Assembly (NCBI RefSeq): GCF_003182485.1
Contig: NZ_QGTX01000001.1
Span: 186,001-250,000, forward strand
Direction: 5' to 3'
DNA: 64,000 bases
Source of the DNA: Geodermatophilus normandii
GTDB taxonomy: Bacteria > Actinomycetota > Actinomycetes > Mycobacteriales > Geodermatophilaceae
The position numbers and the translations under genes were made by a program. Below the pieces are notes generated by a model. The model saw only the letters and a program-made list of their open reading frames with translations, made no database searches and was not told the DNA's origin. Shown piece after piece: positions 41,302 to 50,079 of the stretch. Each line of letters begins with the position of its first letter. Position 1 is the first letter of the stretch.

Positions 41302-42237
41302 TCAGAAGGTGATCACCAGGCGGCCGCGCACCCCGCCGGCGGCCAGCACGCGGTGGGCCTCGGGCGCCTCCTCCGGCGCGAAGGTGCGGGCCACCCGCAG
41401 CGTCAGCTCGCCGGACTCGACCTGCTCGCGCAGCCGGTCGAGCGCGGCGGCGTTCTCGGCGTAGCGGCGCACCAGCGTCGGCAGCACCTCGACGCGGCCC
41501 GACCCGTCGCCGCGGTAGCCGCGCACGGTGGCCACCTTCCCGCCGTCGCGGACCGCGGGCAGCACCAGCGCGTCCTGCACCGACCCGTCGGCCAGCCCGT
41601 CGACGCCGTCGGGGACCTCCGCGCGGATCCGCTCGGCCACGTCGTCGCCCCGCCGCACCACGACGTCGGCGCCGAGGTCGCGGACCAGCCGCTCGTCGGC
41701 CTCGGAGGCGTCGGCGACGACGGTGTGCCCGTCGGCCTTCGCCAGCTGGACGACGTAGCCGCCGAAGGCGCCCGCCGCGCCGGTCACCGCGACCACCGAC
41801 CGGGGAGGCAGCGCCATCTGGTCGAGGGCGAGACGGGCGGTGAGCGCGTTCATCGGCAGCGTGCAGGCGGCGACGGCGTCGGCACCGGCGGGCACACGGG
41901 CCACCGAGCCGGCCGGCAGCACGAGGTCCTCGCGGTAGGCGCCGTGCGCGCCGGAGGGGACGACGATCGCCATGACCGCGTCGCCGACGGCCACCCGGTC
42001 GACGTCGTCGGCGACCTCGACCACCTCGCCGGCGGCGTCCATGCCGGGTACCCACGGTGGCGTCTTCACCGGGTCGCGCCCGGCGTAGGCGCCGCTGCGC
42101 AGGTGAGTGTCGGTCGGGCTGACCGCCGCGGCCCGCACACTCAGCCGCACCCGGCCGGGCCCGAGCGGCTCGTCGGGCACGTCGACGACGGTGAGGGCCT
42201 CGGGCCCGCCGAACTCGGTCACTCCCACGGCTCGCAC
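41302..42237 (-). CDS. NADPH:quinone reductase-like oxidoreductase
   Basis: A 311-residue medium-chain reductase without zinc ligands. It has E-F-G-G-P-E-A-L-T-V-V, R-A-A-A-V-S-P-T-D, G-M-D-A-A-G-E-V, the Rossmann motif V-T-G-A-A-G-A-F-G-G-Y-V-V-Q-L-A and the ending G-V-R-G-R-L-V-I-T-F. GTG 42237 follows a TAGGGT box by six bases. It is the third such enzyme in the window (others at 10154 and 15634). No operon partner; divergent from the GT2-GtrA gene. Confidence 0.85.
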   Translation of the reverse strand: MRAVGVTEFGGPEALTVVDVPDEPLGPGRVRLSVRAAAVSPTDTHLRSGAYAGRDPVKTPPWVPGMDAAGEVVEVADDVDRVAVGDAVMAIVVPSGAHGAYREDLVLPAGSVARVPAGADAVAACTLPMNALTARLALDQMALPPRSVVAVTGAAGAFGGYVVQLAKADGHTVVADASEADERLVRDLGADVVVRRGDDVAERIRAEVPDGVDGLADGSVQDALVLPAVRDGGKVATVRGYRGDGSGRVEVLPTLVRRYAENAAALDRLREQVESGELTLRVARTFAPEEAPEAHRVLAAGGVRGRLVITF

Positions 42238-42243
42238 GTGCCG

Positions 42244-42249
42244 ACCCTA
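42244..42249 (-). promoter_or_regulatory. -10 element TAGGGT of the 42237 oxidoreductase
   Basis: TAGGGT on the minus strand lies six bases before GTG 42237. Confidence 0.5.
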
Positions 42250-42433
42250 GGAGGACCCCCCTCGCCCCCGCCCCCGCAGCCTCGGACCGGGCCGCTGCCG
42301 GGTGCCGCCCTCCTCCCGCTCGCACGCCCGCAGGGGCCTCACCGCGCGGCCGGCCCGTGACGTGACCCGGATCACAGCCGGCTGCCAGCGGCCGCACGGT
42401 GACGCCGCAGCTGCGGTCGTCACCGTCCGGGTC

Positions 42434-43729
42434 ATGCCACCGCTCCTGCTCGGCACGGACCACCGCGCCGCTGCCGCCGGCCGTGGACGTCCCGTCGTCG
42501 ACGTCGTCGTCCCGGTGCGCGACGAGCAGACCGACCTCGAACCCTGCCTGCGCCGTCTGCACGCCCACCTGACCGGGTCGCTGCCCTACCCCTTCCGCAT
42601 CACCGTCGCGGAGAACGGCAGCACCGACCGCACCCTCGAGATCGCGCACCGGGTGGCCGCCGAACTGCCCGGCGTCGAGGTGCTCGCGCTGCCCGAGCCC
42701 GGGCGGGGACGCGCGCTGCGCACCGCCTGGCTGCGCTCGGACGCACCGGTCCTCGTCTACACCGACGTCGACCTGTCCACCGACCTCGCCGCACTGCTGC
42801 CGCTGGTCGCGCCGCTGATCAGTGGGCACTCCGACCTGGCCGTCGGCACCCGGCTCTCCCGCTCCTCCCGGGTCGTCCGCGGCCTGAAGCGCGAGGTGGT
42901 CTCACGCGGCTACAACCTGCTGCTGCGGCGCACGCTGGCCACCTCGCTGTCGGACGCGCAGTGCGGCTTCAAGGCCATCCGCGCGGACGTCGCCGCTGAG
43001 CTGCTGCCCCTCGTCGAGGACACCGGCTGGTTCTTCGACACCGAGTTGCTGGTGCTGGCCGAGCGCGCCGGGCTGCGCATCCACGAGGTGCCCGTCGACT
43101 GGGTGGACGACCCCGACAGCCGGGTCGACGTCCTGCAGACGGCGAGGGCCGACGTCGCCGGGATCGTGCGGTTGCTGCGCGCCCTGTCGACCGGCCGGCT
43201 ACCGCTGGCCCGGCTGCGGGCCACCATCGGCCGCCGGCCGCTGCCCGAGCTGCTGCCCGGCGTCCCTGCCTCGCTGGCCGGCCAGCTGGTGCGCTTCGCC
43301 GCGATCGGCGTCCTGTCCACCGCTGCCCACCTGGCGCTGTTCGTCCTGCTGCGCGGCGTCGTCCCCGCCCAGGCGGCCAACCTGCTCGCGTTGCTGGTGA
43401 CGGCGGTGGCCAACACCGCGGCCAACCGGCGGGTGACCTTCGGCGTCCGCGGCTGGGACGGCGCCGGCCGCTCCCAGCTGCAGGGCCTGGTCGTCCTCGC
43501 CCTGGCGCTCACGCTCACCAGCGGATCGCTCGGCCTGCTGCACGCCCTCGTCGCCGTCCCGTCGCCGGCCGCCGAGCTGACCGTGCTCGTCGCCGCGAAC
43601 GCGGCCGCCACGCTGCTGCGCTTCCTGCTGCTCCGGGGCTGGGTGTTCCGCCCGGACCGCACCTCCCCCACCGGCGACCCCGCCGGCCCCCCGCGACCTG
43701 CCCGTCCCGGATCGGAGACCACGCGATGA
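42434..43729 (+). CDS. DPM1-type glycosyltransferase 2 fused to GtrA
   Basis: A 431-residue fusion. Residues about 20-265 form a GT2 domain with V-P-V-R-D-E-Q-T-D-L, A-E-N-G-S-T-D-R-T, V-Y-T-D-V-D-L-S-T-D (DxD) and D-A-Q-C-G-F-K-A. Residues about 295-420 form four GtrA helices (V-R-F-A-A-I-G-V-L-S-T-A, T-A-A-N-R-R-V-T-F). Such proteins make and flip polyprenyl-phosphate sugars. The stop overlaps the start of the ArnT-like gene (ATGA), which would use that lipid-linked sugar on the outer face. ATG 42434 is preferred to a longer frame of low-complexity sequence. Confidence 0.87.
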   Translation: MPPLLLGTDHRAAAAGRGRPVVDVVVPVRDEQTDLEPCLRRLHAHLTGSLPYPFRITVAENGSTDRTLEIAHRVAAELPGVEVLALPEPGRGRALRTAWLRSDAPVLVYTDVDLSTDLAALLPLVAPLISGHSDLAVGTRLSRSSRVVRGLKREVVSRGYNLLLRRTLATSLSDAQCGFKAIRADVAAELLPLVEDTGWFFDTELLVLAERAGLRIHEVPVDWVDDPDSRVDVLQTARADVAGIVRLLRALSTGRLPLARLRATIGRRPLPELLPGVPASLAGQLVRFAAIGVLSTAAHLALFVLLRGVVPAQAANLLALLVTAVANTAANRRVTFGVRGWDGAGRSQLQGLVVLALALTLTSGSLGLLHALVAVPSPAAELTVLVAANAAATLLRFLLLRGWVFRPDRTSPTGDPAGPPRPARPGSETTR

Positions 43730-45743
43730 CCGCCACCGTGCCGCCTCCCCCGTCCCCCGCCGCACCCCTCGGGAGCCGGGCCGCCCGCCTGCTGCGGAGC
43801 CGCGACGCCGACCCGCGCTGGGTCCGTCCGGCCCTGCTCGGCCTGCTCGGCGCCACCGGCCTGCTGTACCTGTGGGGCCTGTCGGCCTCCGGCTGGGCCA
43901 ACGCCTACTACTCGGCCGCCGCCCAGGCCGGCTCGCAGAGCTGGGAGGCCTTTTTCTACGGGTCCTCGGACGCGGCCAACTCGATCACCGTGGACAAGCC
44001 GCCCGCCTCACTGTGGGTGATGGCGCTGTCGGTGCGCCTGTTCGGCCTGTCGTCGTGGTCGCTGCTGGTGCCGCAGGCGCTCATGGGCGTGGCCACCGTG
44101 GGGCTGCTGTACCTGGCCGTGCGCCGGGTCGCCGGTCCGGGCGCCGGGCTGCTCGCCGGGACGGTGGCAGCCCTGACCCCGGTCGCCGTGCTCGTGTTCC
44201 GGTTCAACAACCCCGACGCCCTGCTCGTGCTGCTGCTGACCGCGGCGGCCTGCGCGCTGACCCGTGCCGTCGAGCGGGCCAGTGGGCGGGCGCTCGCGCT
44301 GGTCGGGGTGCTGGTCGGCCTGGCCTTCCTCACGAAGATGCTCCAGGCGCTGCTGGTCGTCGCGGGGTTCGCGCTGGCCTACCTGACGGCCGCGCCGACG
44401 ACCCTGGGCCGGCGCATCCGGCACCTGCTCGGCGCCGGCCTGGCGCTGGTCGTGACCGCCGGGTGGTGGGTCGCCGTCGTGGAGCTGGTGCCCGCCTCGG
44501 CGCGGCCCTACGTCGGCGGGTCGCGGACCGACTCGGTCTGGGAGCTGATCTGGGGGTACAACGGCCTGGGCCGGCTGACCGGTCAGGAGATCGGCAACGT
44601 CGGTGCCGCGCCGGGCTGGGGGGACGCCGGGTCGGCCGGCTGTTCGCCGCCGCGGTCGGCGGCCAGGTGGCCTGGCTGCTGCCGGCCGCGCTGCTGTTGC
44701 TGGTCGCCGGCCTCGCCGTCGTCGGCCGGGCGCCGCGCACCGACCCGACCCGGGCCGCGCTGCTCACCTGGGGAGCCTGGCTGGGCGTCACCGGCCTGAC
44801 CTTCAGCCTGATGGCCGGCATCTTCCACGAGTACTACACGGCGGTGCTGGCCCCGGCGATCGCCGCGGTGGTCGCGATCGGCGGCGCGCTGCTGTGGTCG
44901 CGGCGGGAGCGGGCCTGGGCTCGGCTGGTCCTGGCGGTCGCACTGGCCGGCACCGCGCTGTGGGCCTGGGTGCTGCTGGGCCGTTCGGCGGACTTCCTGC
45001 CCTGGCTGCGCTGGGCCGTGCTCGTGGCCGGGCCGGCCGCGGCGGTCGTGCTGCTCGCCGTCCACCGGCTCGGCCGCGCCGTCCTCGCGGCGGGCACGGC
45101 CGCCGCCGTCCTGGCCGGCCTGGGCGGCCCGGTCGCCTACGCGGTGCAGACGGCCGTGACGCCCCACGTCGGCGCCATCCCGACCGCGGGGCCGGCGGTG
45201 TCCGGGGACGACGGCTTCGGCCCGGGCGCCGTCCTGCAGCCGGGGACCGGGGGCCCGCCGCCGGGCACGGCCGGCTCCGGGGAGCAGGTCCCCGGTCCGG
45301 CGGGTGCGCCCGGCGGGGGCGACGCCACCACGGTCGTCCCGCCCGGCGGTGGGGACGGTGGACCGAGCGGCCCGGGCGGACTGCTGGGCACCGGTGAGGT
45401 CAGCGACGAGCTCGCCGCGCTGCTGGCCGAGGACGGGGCGTCCTACACCTGGGCGGCCGCGACGGTCGGGTCGAACGACGCGGCGGGCTACCAGCTGGCC
45501 ACCGGCCTGCCGGTGATGCCCGTCGGCGGCTTCAACGCCAGCGACCCCTCCCCCACGCTCGAGCAGTTCCAGCAGTACGTGGCCGACGGCGAGATCCACT
45601 GGTTCATCGGCGGGGGGCTGGGGACGGCCGACGACGGCGACGGCTCCGCGTCGGCCCAGATCGCCGCGTGGGTCGCGGAGGAGTTCACCGCCCGGACCGT
45701 CGACGGCGTGACGGTCTACGACCTGACCCGGCCGGTGACCTGA
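43726..45743 (+). pseudogene. ArnT/GT39-like mannosyl(glycosyl)transferase with -1 frameshift
   Basis: The first part (43726 to about 44620) encodes an ArnT-like membrane glycosyltransferase: Y-Y-S-A-A-A-Q-A-G-S-Q-S-W, S-I-T-V-D-K-P-P-A-S-L-W-V with the catalytic Asp, R-F-N-N-P-D-A. The frame then runs out of homology. The rest (R-L-F-A-A-A-V-G-G-Q-V-A-W-L-L-P-A-A, F-H-E-Y-Y-T, then a C-terminal extracytoplasmic domain rich in Gly/Pro to T-R-P-V-T) continues in the -1 frame to 45743. The shift maps to six G at 44618-44623; one more G would restore a single frame of about 670 residues. It is either a lesion, a slippery site or a sequencing error. It is coupled to the DPM1-GtrA gene. Confidence 0.82.
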
Positions 45744-45746
45744 TCC

Positions 45747-45798
45747 CGCGGTCCTCGTGCCCTGCACACGACCGTGTGCAGGGCACGAGGACACCGCG
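45747..45798. terminator. Strong bidirectional terminator
   Basis: The left arm 45747-45770 pairs with 45773-45798 over 24 bases, with only a two-base bulge (AC) in the right arm. It lies between the convergent glycosyltransferase and acyl-CoA dehydrogenase genes, 4-5 bases from each. Confidence 0.85.
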
Positions 45799-45802
45799 GA
45801 CG

Positions 45803-47005
45803 TCAGCGGTGGAGACCGTACTCCTTGAGCAGGCCGCGGCTGATGATCGTCTTCTGGATCTCGCTGGTGCCCTCGCCGATGAGCAGGAACGGCGCCTCGC
45901 GCATGAGGCGCTCGATCTCGTACTCCTTGGAGTAGCCGTAGCCGCCGTGGATGCGGAAGGACTGCGTGGTCACCTCGGCGCAGTACTCGCTGGCGATCAG
46001 CTTGGCCATGCCGGCCTCGACGTCGTTGCGCCGGCCGGCGTCCTTGAGGCGGGCCGCGTTGACCATCATCAGGTGAGCGGCCTCGACCTTGGTGGCCATC
46101 TCGGCCAGCTGGAAGGCGATCGCCTGGTGCTGCACGATCGGCCTGCCGAAGGTCTCCCGCTGCTGGGCGTACTCCACCGCGAGCTCGAAGGCGCGGATGG
46201 AGATGCCGCAGGCGCGGGCGGCGACGTTCACGCGGCCCACCTCGACGCCGTCCATCATCTGCGCGAAGCCGCGGCCGGGCTGCCCGCCGAGGACCATGTC
46301 CGCGCCGATGCGGTAGCCGTCGAACACCAGCTCGGTGGTGTCGACGCCCTTGTAGCCCATCTTGTCGATCTTGCCGGGGATGGTCAGGCCCGGGGCGACG
46401 GTGCCGAAGCCGGCCGGCTTCTCGACCAGGAACGTCGTCAGGTTCTGGTGCGCCTTCTCCGCGCCGAGGTCGGTGCGCACCAGGGCGGCCACCAGCGTCG
46501 AGGACCCGCCGTTGGTCAGCCACATCTTCTGGCCGTCGATGACGTAGTCGTCGCCGTCCGGCACCGCCTTGGTGCGGATGCCGGCGACGTCGGAGCCCAG
46601 CCCCGGCTCGGACATCGAGAACGCGCCGCGGACCTCGCCGGTGGCCATGCGCGGCAGGAAGTGCTCCTTCTGCGCCTGCGTGCCGTGCTGGCGGATCATG
46701 TAGGCGACGATGAAGTGGGTGTTGATGACGCCGGAGACGCTCATCCAGCCGCGGGCGATCTCCTCGACCACCAGCGCGTAGGTCAGCAGCGACTCGCCGA
46801 GGCCGCCGTACTCCTCGGGGATCATCAGCCCGAAGATGCCGAGCTCCTTGAGCCCGTCGACGATCTCGGTCGGGTACTCGTCGGCGTGCTCGAGGGCCTG
46901 CGCGTGCGGGATGATCTCCTTGTCCACGAAGCTCCTGACCGTCGACAGGATCTCCTGCTGGATGTCGGTCAGGTCGGCGGTCTGCGCCAGTCGGGCCACG
47001 CTCAC
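45803..47005 (-). CDS. Acyl-CoA dehydrogenase
   Basis: A 400-residue full-length acyl-CoA dehydrogenase. It has M-I-P-E-E-Y-G-G-L-G, the FAD/substrate motifs F-S-M-S-E-P-G-L-G-S-D and M-W-L-T-N-G-G, R-E-T-F-G-R-P-I, F-R-I-H-G-G-Y-G-Y and the C-terminal E-A-P-F-L-L-I-G-E-G-T-S-E-I-Q. It transfers electrons from an acyl-CoA to ETF in fatty- or amino-acid breakdown; chain specificity is not evident. GTG 47005. It is followed by the shared terminator, and a CoA-ester lyase lies upstream behind its own terminator. Confidence 0.93.
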   Translation of the reverse strand: MSVARLAQTADLTDIQQEILSTVRSFVDKEIIPHAQALEHADEYPTEIVDGLKELGIFGLMIPEEYGGLGESLLTYALVVEEIARGWMSVSGVINTHFIVAYMIRQHGTQAQKEHFLPRMATGEVRGAFSMSEPGLGSDVAGIRTKAVPDGDDYVIDGQKMWLTNGGSSTLVAALVRTDLGAEKAHQNLTTFLVEKPAGFGTVAPGLTIPGKIDKMGYKGVDTTELVFDGYRIGADMVLGGQPGRGFAQMMDGVEVGRVNVAARACGISIRAFELAVEYAQQRETFGRPIVQHQAIAFQLAEMATKVEAAHLMMVNAARLKDAGRRNDVEAGMAKLIASEYCAEVTTQSFRIHGGYGYSKEYEIERLMREAPFLLIGEGTSEIQKTIISRGLLKEYGLHR

Positions 47006-47091
47006 TCCTCGGGGACTCCGGTGTCCGGTTGCTACCGGCGAGTATGGGCGAGGCCCTCCGGCCCGTCGCCGTGTCCCCGGTCACCACTGCC

Positions 47092-47145
47092 GCAGACGAC
47101 GACGGCCCGCTCGGGGATCTCCCGGGCGGGCCGTCCCGTGTCTGC
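47092..47145 (-). terminator. Terminator of the CoA-ester lyase gene
   Basis: GCAGAC (47092-47097) and GTCTGC (47140-47145) enclose an inner stem of GACGGCCCGC with GCGGGCCGTC. It begins six bases downstream of the lyase stop on its strand. Confidence 0.75.
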
Positions 47146-47150
47146 GGGGC

Positions 47151-48104
47151 TCAGCCCTCGGGCGGGGTGAACGCCGAGCTGCGGCTCATGCCGGCCGCGC
47201 GGCCCTTGCCCGCGATGACCAGCGCCATCTTGCGGCTGGCCTCGTCGATCATCTCGTCGCCGAGCATCGCCGAGCCCTTCTTGCCGCCGGCCTCGGAGGT
47301 GTACCAGTCGTAGGCGTCGAGGATCAGCTCGGCGTGGTCGTAGTCCTCCTGCGACGGCGCGTAGATCTCGTTGGCGGCGTCGATCTGGCCCGGGTGCAGC
47401 ACCCACTTGCCGTCGAAGCCGAGGACCGCGGAGCGCTTGGCGACCTCGCGGAAGGCGTCGACGTCGCGCACCTGCAGGAACGGGCCGTCGATGGCCTGCA
47501 CGCCGCGGGCGCGGGCGGCCATGAGGATCTGCATGAGGATGTAGTGGAACGGGTCGCCCGGGTAGTCCGGGTGCAGGGCGCCCACGACGAGGGACTTCAT
47601 GTTGATGCTGGCCATGAAGTCGGCCGGGCCGAAGATGATCGTCTCGATGCGCGGGCTGGCGAAGGCGATGTCGTTGACGTTGATCAGGCCCTGCGCGGTC
47701 TCGATCTGCGCCTCGATGCCGATCCGCCCGACCTCCAGGCCGTTGGCCTTCTCGATCTGGGTGAGCAGGAGGTCCAGCGCCGCCACCTGGGAGGCGTCGA
47801 CGACCTTCGGCAGCATGATGCAGTCGAGGTCCGCGCCGGCGCCCTCGACCACCTCGATGACGTCGCGGTAGGTCCACTCCGTCGTCCAGTCGTTGACCCG
47901 GACCGTGCGGATCTTCTCGCCCCAGCCGCCCTCGTTGAGCGCCGCGACGATGTTCTTCCGCGCCCCGGGCTTGGCCAGCGGCGCGCACGCGTCCTCGAGG
48001 TCGAGGAACACCTGGTCGGCGGGCAGGCCCTTGGCCTTCTCCAGGAAGCGCGGGTTGCTGCCCGGCACGGCGAGGTTGGAACGACGGGATCGGAGCTCGG
48101 CCAC
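47151..48104 (-). CDS. HpcH/HpaI aldolase/citrate lyase family CoA-ester lyase
   Basis: A 317-residue TIM-barrel lyase with P-G-S-N-P-R-F-L-E-K-A, F-L-D-L-E-D-A-C-A-P, V-R-V-N-D-W, M-L-P-K-V, I-E-A-Q-I-E-T-A-Q-G, F-G-P-A-D-F-M and G-K-W-V-L-H-P-G-Q-I. These are the substrate- and Mg-binding motifs of CitE-like and malyl/beta-methylmalyl-CoA lyases. The exact acyl-CoA substrate is open. GTG 48104 has GGAGG six bases upstream. The downstream acyl-CoA dehydrogenase suggests organic-acid or branched-chain metabolism. Confidence 0.9.
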   Translation of the reverse strand: MAELRSRRSNLAVPGSNPRFLEKAKGLPADQVFLDLEDACAPLAKPGARKNIVAALNEGGWGEKIRTVRVNDWTTEWTYRDVIEVVEGAGADLDCIMLPKVVDASQVAALDLLLTQIEKANGLEVGRIGIEAQIETAQGLINVNDIAFASPRIETIIFGPADFMASINMKSLVVGALHPDYPGDPFHYILMQILMAARARGVQAIDGPFLQVRDVDAFREVAKRSAVLGFDGKWVLHPGQIDAANEIYAPSQEDYDHAELILDAYDWYTSEAGGKKGSAMLGDEMIDEASRKMALVIAGKGRAAGMSRSSAFTPPEG

Positions 48105-48207
48105 GGTGCCTCCAGCTGGGGTGGTGGGGTGGGCGGACGACCCCGCGGGTCGGGATCTTCGGCCACCGGAGAGTAGACAGACGGCGGGGACGGCCCCTTC
48201 TGCCGGG

Positions 48208-49077
48208 TCAGGTGACCGGCTCGACCGGCGTCGGCGGCCGGCTCGCCCGCACGACCAGCGCCACCCCGGCCACGACGGCGACCATCCCCGGCAGCGCGAG
48301 CAGCGGCGGGGTCTGCCCGAGCAGCACGAGCGCCACCAGCAGCGCACCGGGCACCTCCAGCAGCACCGCGAGCCCGACCACGGTGGGCCCGACGGTGGAC
48401 AGCACGAGGTTGAGCAGCGTGTGCCCGAGGATCTGCGCGCAGACGGTGATCGCCGCGATCAGCCACCAGTCGCGCGCGCTGAACCCGGCGAGCGGGGTGG
48501 TGGTTCCCAGCGCCGCGAGGGCGAGCACGGCCGCGCAGGTGGCGTAGCAGACGACGGAGTACGCCGACGTCGCCAGCCGCGTGCGGGCGCGCGCCCCGGC
48601 GAGCATGTAGCCGCCCGCGCAGATCGCGCCCAGCAGCGCCAGCCCGTCGCCGGCGAGCGCCTCCAGGCTCACCGCGACGTCGACCCCGGCGATCAGCGCG
48701 GCACCGACGACGGCGAGCCCGAGCCCCGCCCACACCTGCCCGGGCAGCCGCACCCCGGAGACGCGCGCGGCCAGCGCCGTCCAGATCGGGGTGGTGGTGA
48801 CCAGCGCCGTCGACGCGGCGACGGTCGTCATCGACAGGCTGGGCAGCCAGGCGGCGAAGTGCGCCGCCAGGAACAGCCCGGCGACGACCGAGCTGCCCAG
48901 GTCCCGCGGGCGCAGCCCGGTCAGCGTCGCGCGCTCCCGGCCGAGGAGCACCGGGACCAGCAGCGCCGCGCCGGCGGCGTTGCGCCAGAAGGCGATGGCG
49001 AGGAACGAGGTGCTCACCAGCGCGGTCAGCGGGCCGGAGAACGACACCCCGACGACGGCGACCGCCATCAGGCCCAC
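48208..49077 (-). CDS. EamA/DMT family transporter
   Basis: About 289 residues and ten transmembrane helices in two EamA repeats (W-R-N-A-A-G-A-A-L-L near the first; G-A-I-C-A-G-G-Y-M-L-A-G-A in the second; L-E-V-P-G-A-L-L-V-A-L-V-L-L-G-Q-T late). It exports small metabolites; the substrate is unknown. GTG 49077 is the first standard start. The frame remains open to a CTG at 49146 that overlaps the stop of the upstream PhzF gene in a CTGA, the same geometry as many coupled pairs in this window, so a non-standard start is possible. Confidence 0.8.
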   Translation of the reverse strand: MGLMAVAVVGVSFSGPLTALVSTSFLAIAFWRNAAGAALLVPVLLGRERATLTGLRPRDLGSSVVAGLFLAAHFAAWLPSLSMTTVAASTALVTTTPIWTALAARVSGVRLPGQVWAGLGLAVVGAALIAGVDVAVSLEALAGDGLALLGAICAGGYMLAGARARTRLATSAYSVVCYATCAAVLALAALGTTTPLAGFSARDWWLIAAITVCAQILGHTLLNLVLSTVGPTVVGLAVLLEVPGALLVALVLLGQTPPLLALPGMVAVVAGVALVVRASRPPTPVEPVT

Positions 49078-49142
49078 CTCGCGGGCGCCCGGGCGGTGGA
49101 CCGCCCACGGGGACGGCGCCGCCGTGGCGCTCCTGGCCCCGT

Positions 49143-50054
49143 TCAGAGGCCCGCGCCGCGCGGAGCGGGGCGTGCGGGCAACGGGGTCCTCACCGGCACG
49201 CGGATGCGGCCGGCGGCCACCGGCACCACCGCACCGGCCACCGTGGCCGCCGTCGCCCGGCCGGCCTCGGCGGTGACGGTGCAGGACAGCACCGACGGCC
49301 GCCCCATCGCCTCGCCCTGCCGCACCGTGTAGGCCGACGTCCCCTCCGGCGCCACCAGCCCCGAGGCGACCAGCCAGACGCCGGTGCCCAGCGCCGCGGA
49401 GCCGGTGGCCGGGTCCTCGCCCCAGTGCAGGTCGTTCGCGAACACGCGGGCGTACGCGGTCGCGCCGTCCCACGACAGCACCGAGACGCCCTCCCCCACC
49501 CCGGAGGCGGCGAGCGCGGCGGGGTCCGGGACGGCGCGGTCGACGACACCGGGGTGCACGGCGAGGACGGCGAAGGGCAGGCCGCAGCCGGCGACGGACG
49601 CGGGCAGCCCCACGACGTCGGCCGCCGACAGCCCCAGCGCCCGGGCCAGGGCCGCCGGGTCGGGGCCGTCCTCGAGCGTCGGCCGCCCGCCCGACAGCGT
49701 GGCGCCGGCCTCGTCGACGACGACGTCGAGCACCCCGGCACCGCACTCCTGGCGCAGCGTCCCCGCGGCCAGGCGGCCGGTGCGCACCAGCGTGTGCGCG
49801 GCGCCGACGCTCGGGTGCCCGGCGAAGGGCAGCTCCGCGTACGGCGTGAAGATCCGCACGCGGTACGAGGCGCCCGGCTCGGTGGGCGCGCAGAGGAACG
49901 ACGTCTCCGACAGCGCGAACTCGTTGGCCAGCGCCTGGCACTGCGCGGTGGTCAGGTCGTCGGCGTCGAACACGACGGCCAGCGGGTTGCCCGCGAAGGC
50001 CCGCGGCGCGAACACGTCGACGACCTCGTACTCCACGGACCCGGGGCTCGCCAC
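49143..50054 (-). CDS. PhzF family phenazine-biosynthesis-like isomerase
   Basis: A 303-residue PhzF-fold protein with F-A-G-N-P-L-A-V-V, E-T-S-F-L, F-A-G-H-P-S-V-G-A-A-H and E-D-P-A-T-G-S-A-A. These are the conserved active-site Glu and substrate-binding loops of the epimerase-like family. No phenazine genes accompany it, so it is a general PhzF paralogue. GTG 50054 is leaderless: a TACCGT box lies seven bases upstream, inside a promoter shared with the divergent gene at 50080. Confidence 0.87.
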   Translation of the reverse strand: MASPGSVEYEVVDVFAPRAFAGNPLAVVFDADDLTTAQCQALANEFALSETSFLCAPTEPGASYRVRIFTPYAELPFAGHPSVGAAHTLVRTGRLAAGTLRQECGAGVLDVVVDEAGATLSGGRPTLEDGPDPAALARALGLSAADVVGLPASVAGCGLPFAVLAVHPGVVDRAVPDPAALAASGVGEGVSVLSWDGATAYARVFANDLHWGEDPATGSAALGTGVWLVASGLVAPEGTSAYTVRQGEAMGRPSVLSCTVTAEAGRATAATVAGAVVPVAAGRIRVPVRTPLPARPAPRGAGL

Positions 50055-50061
50055 GGACTCG

Positions 50062-50071
50062 ACGGTAACCT
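50062..50071. promoter_or_regulatory. Overlapping divergent -10 elements (palindrome GGTAACC)
   Basis: Only 25 bases separate the GTG starts of phzF-like (minus, 50054) and MgtE-N/CBS (plus, 50080). The palindrome GGTAACC at 50064-50070 supplies TAACCT (50066-50071) eight bases before the plus start and TACCGT (50067-50062) seven bases before the minus start. Both messages would be leaderless and compete for the same DNA. Confidence 0.6.
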
Positions 50072-50079
50072 CGGCGACC

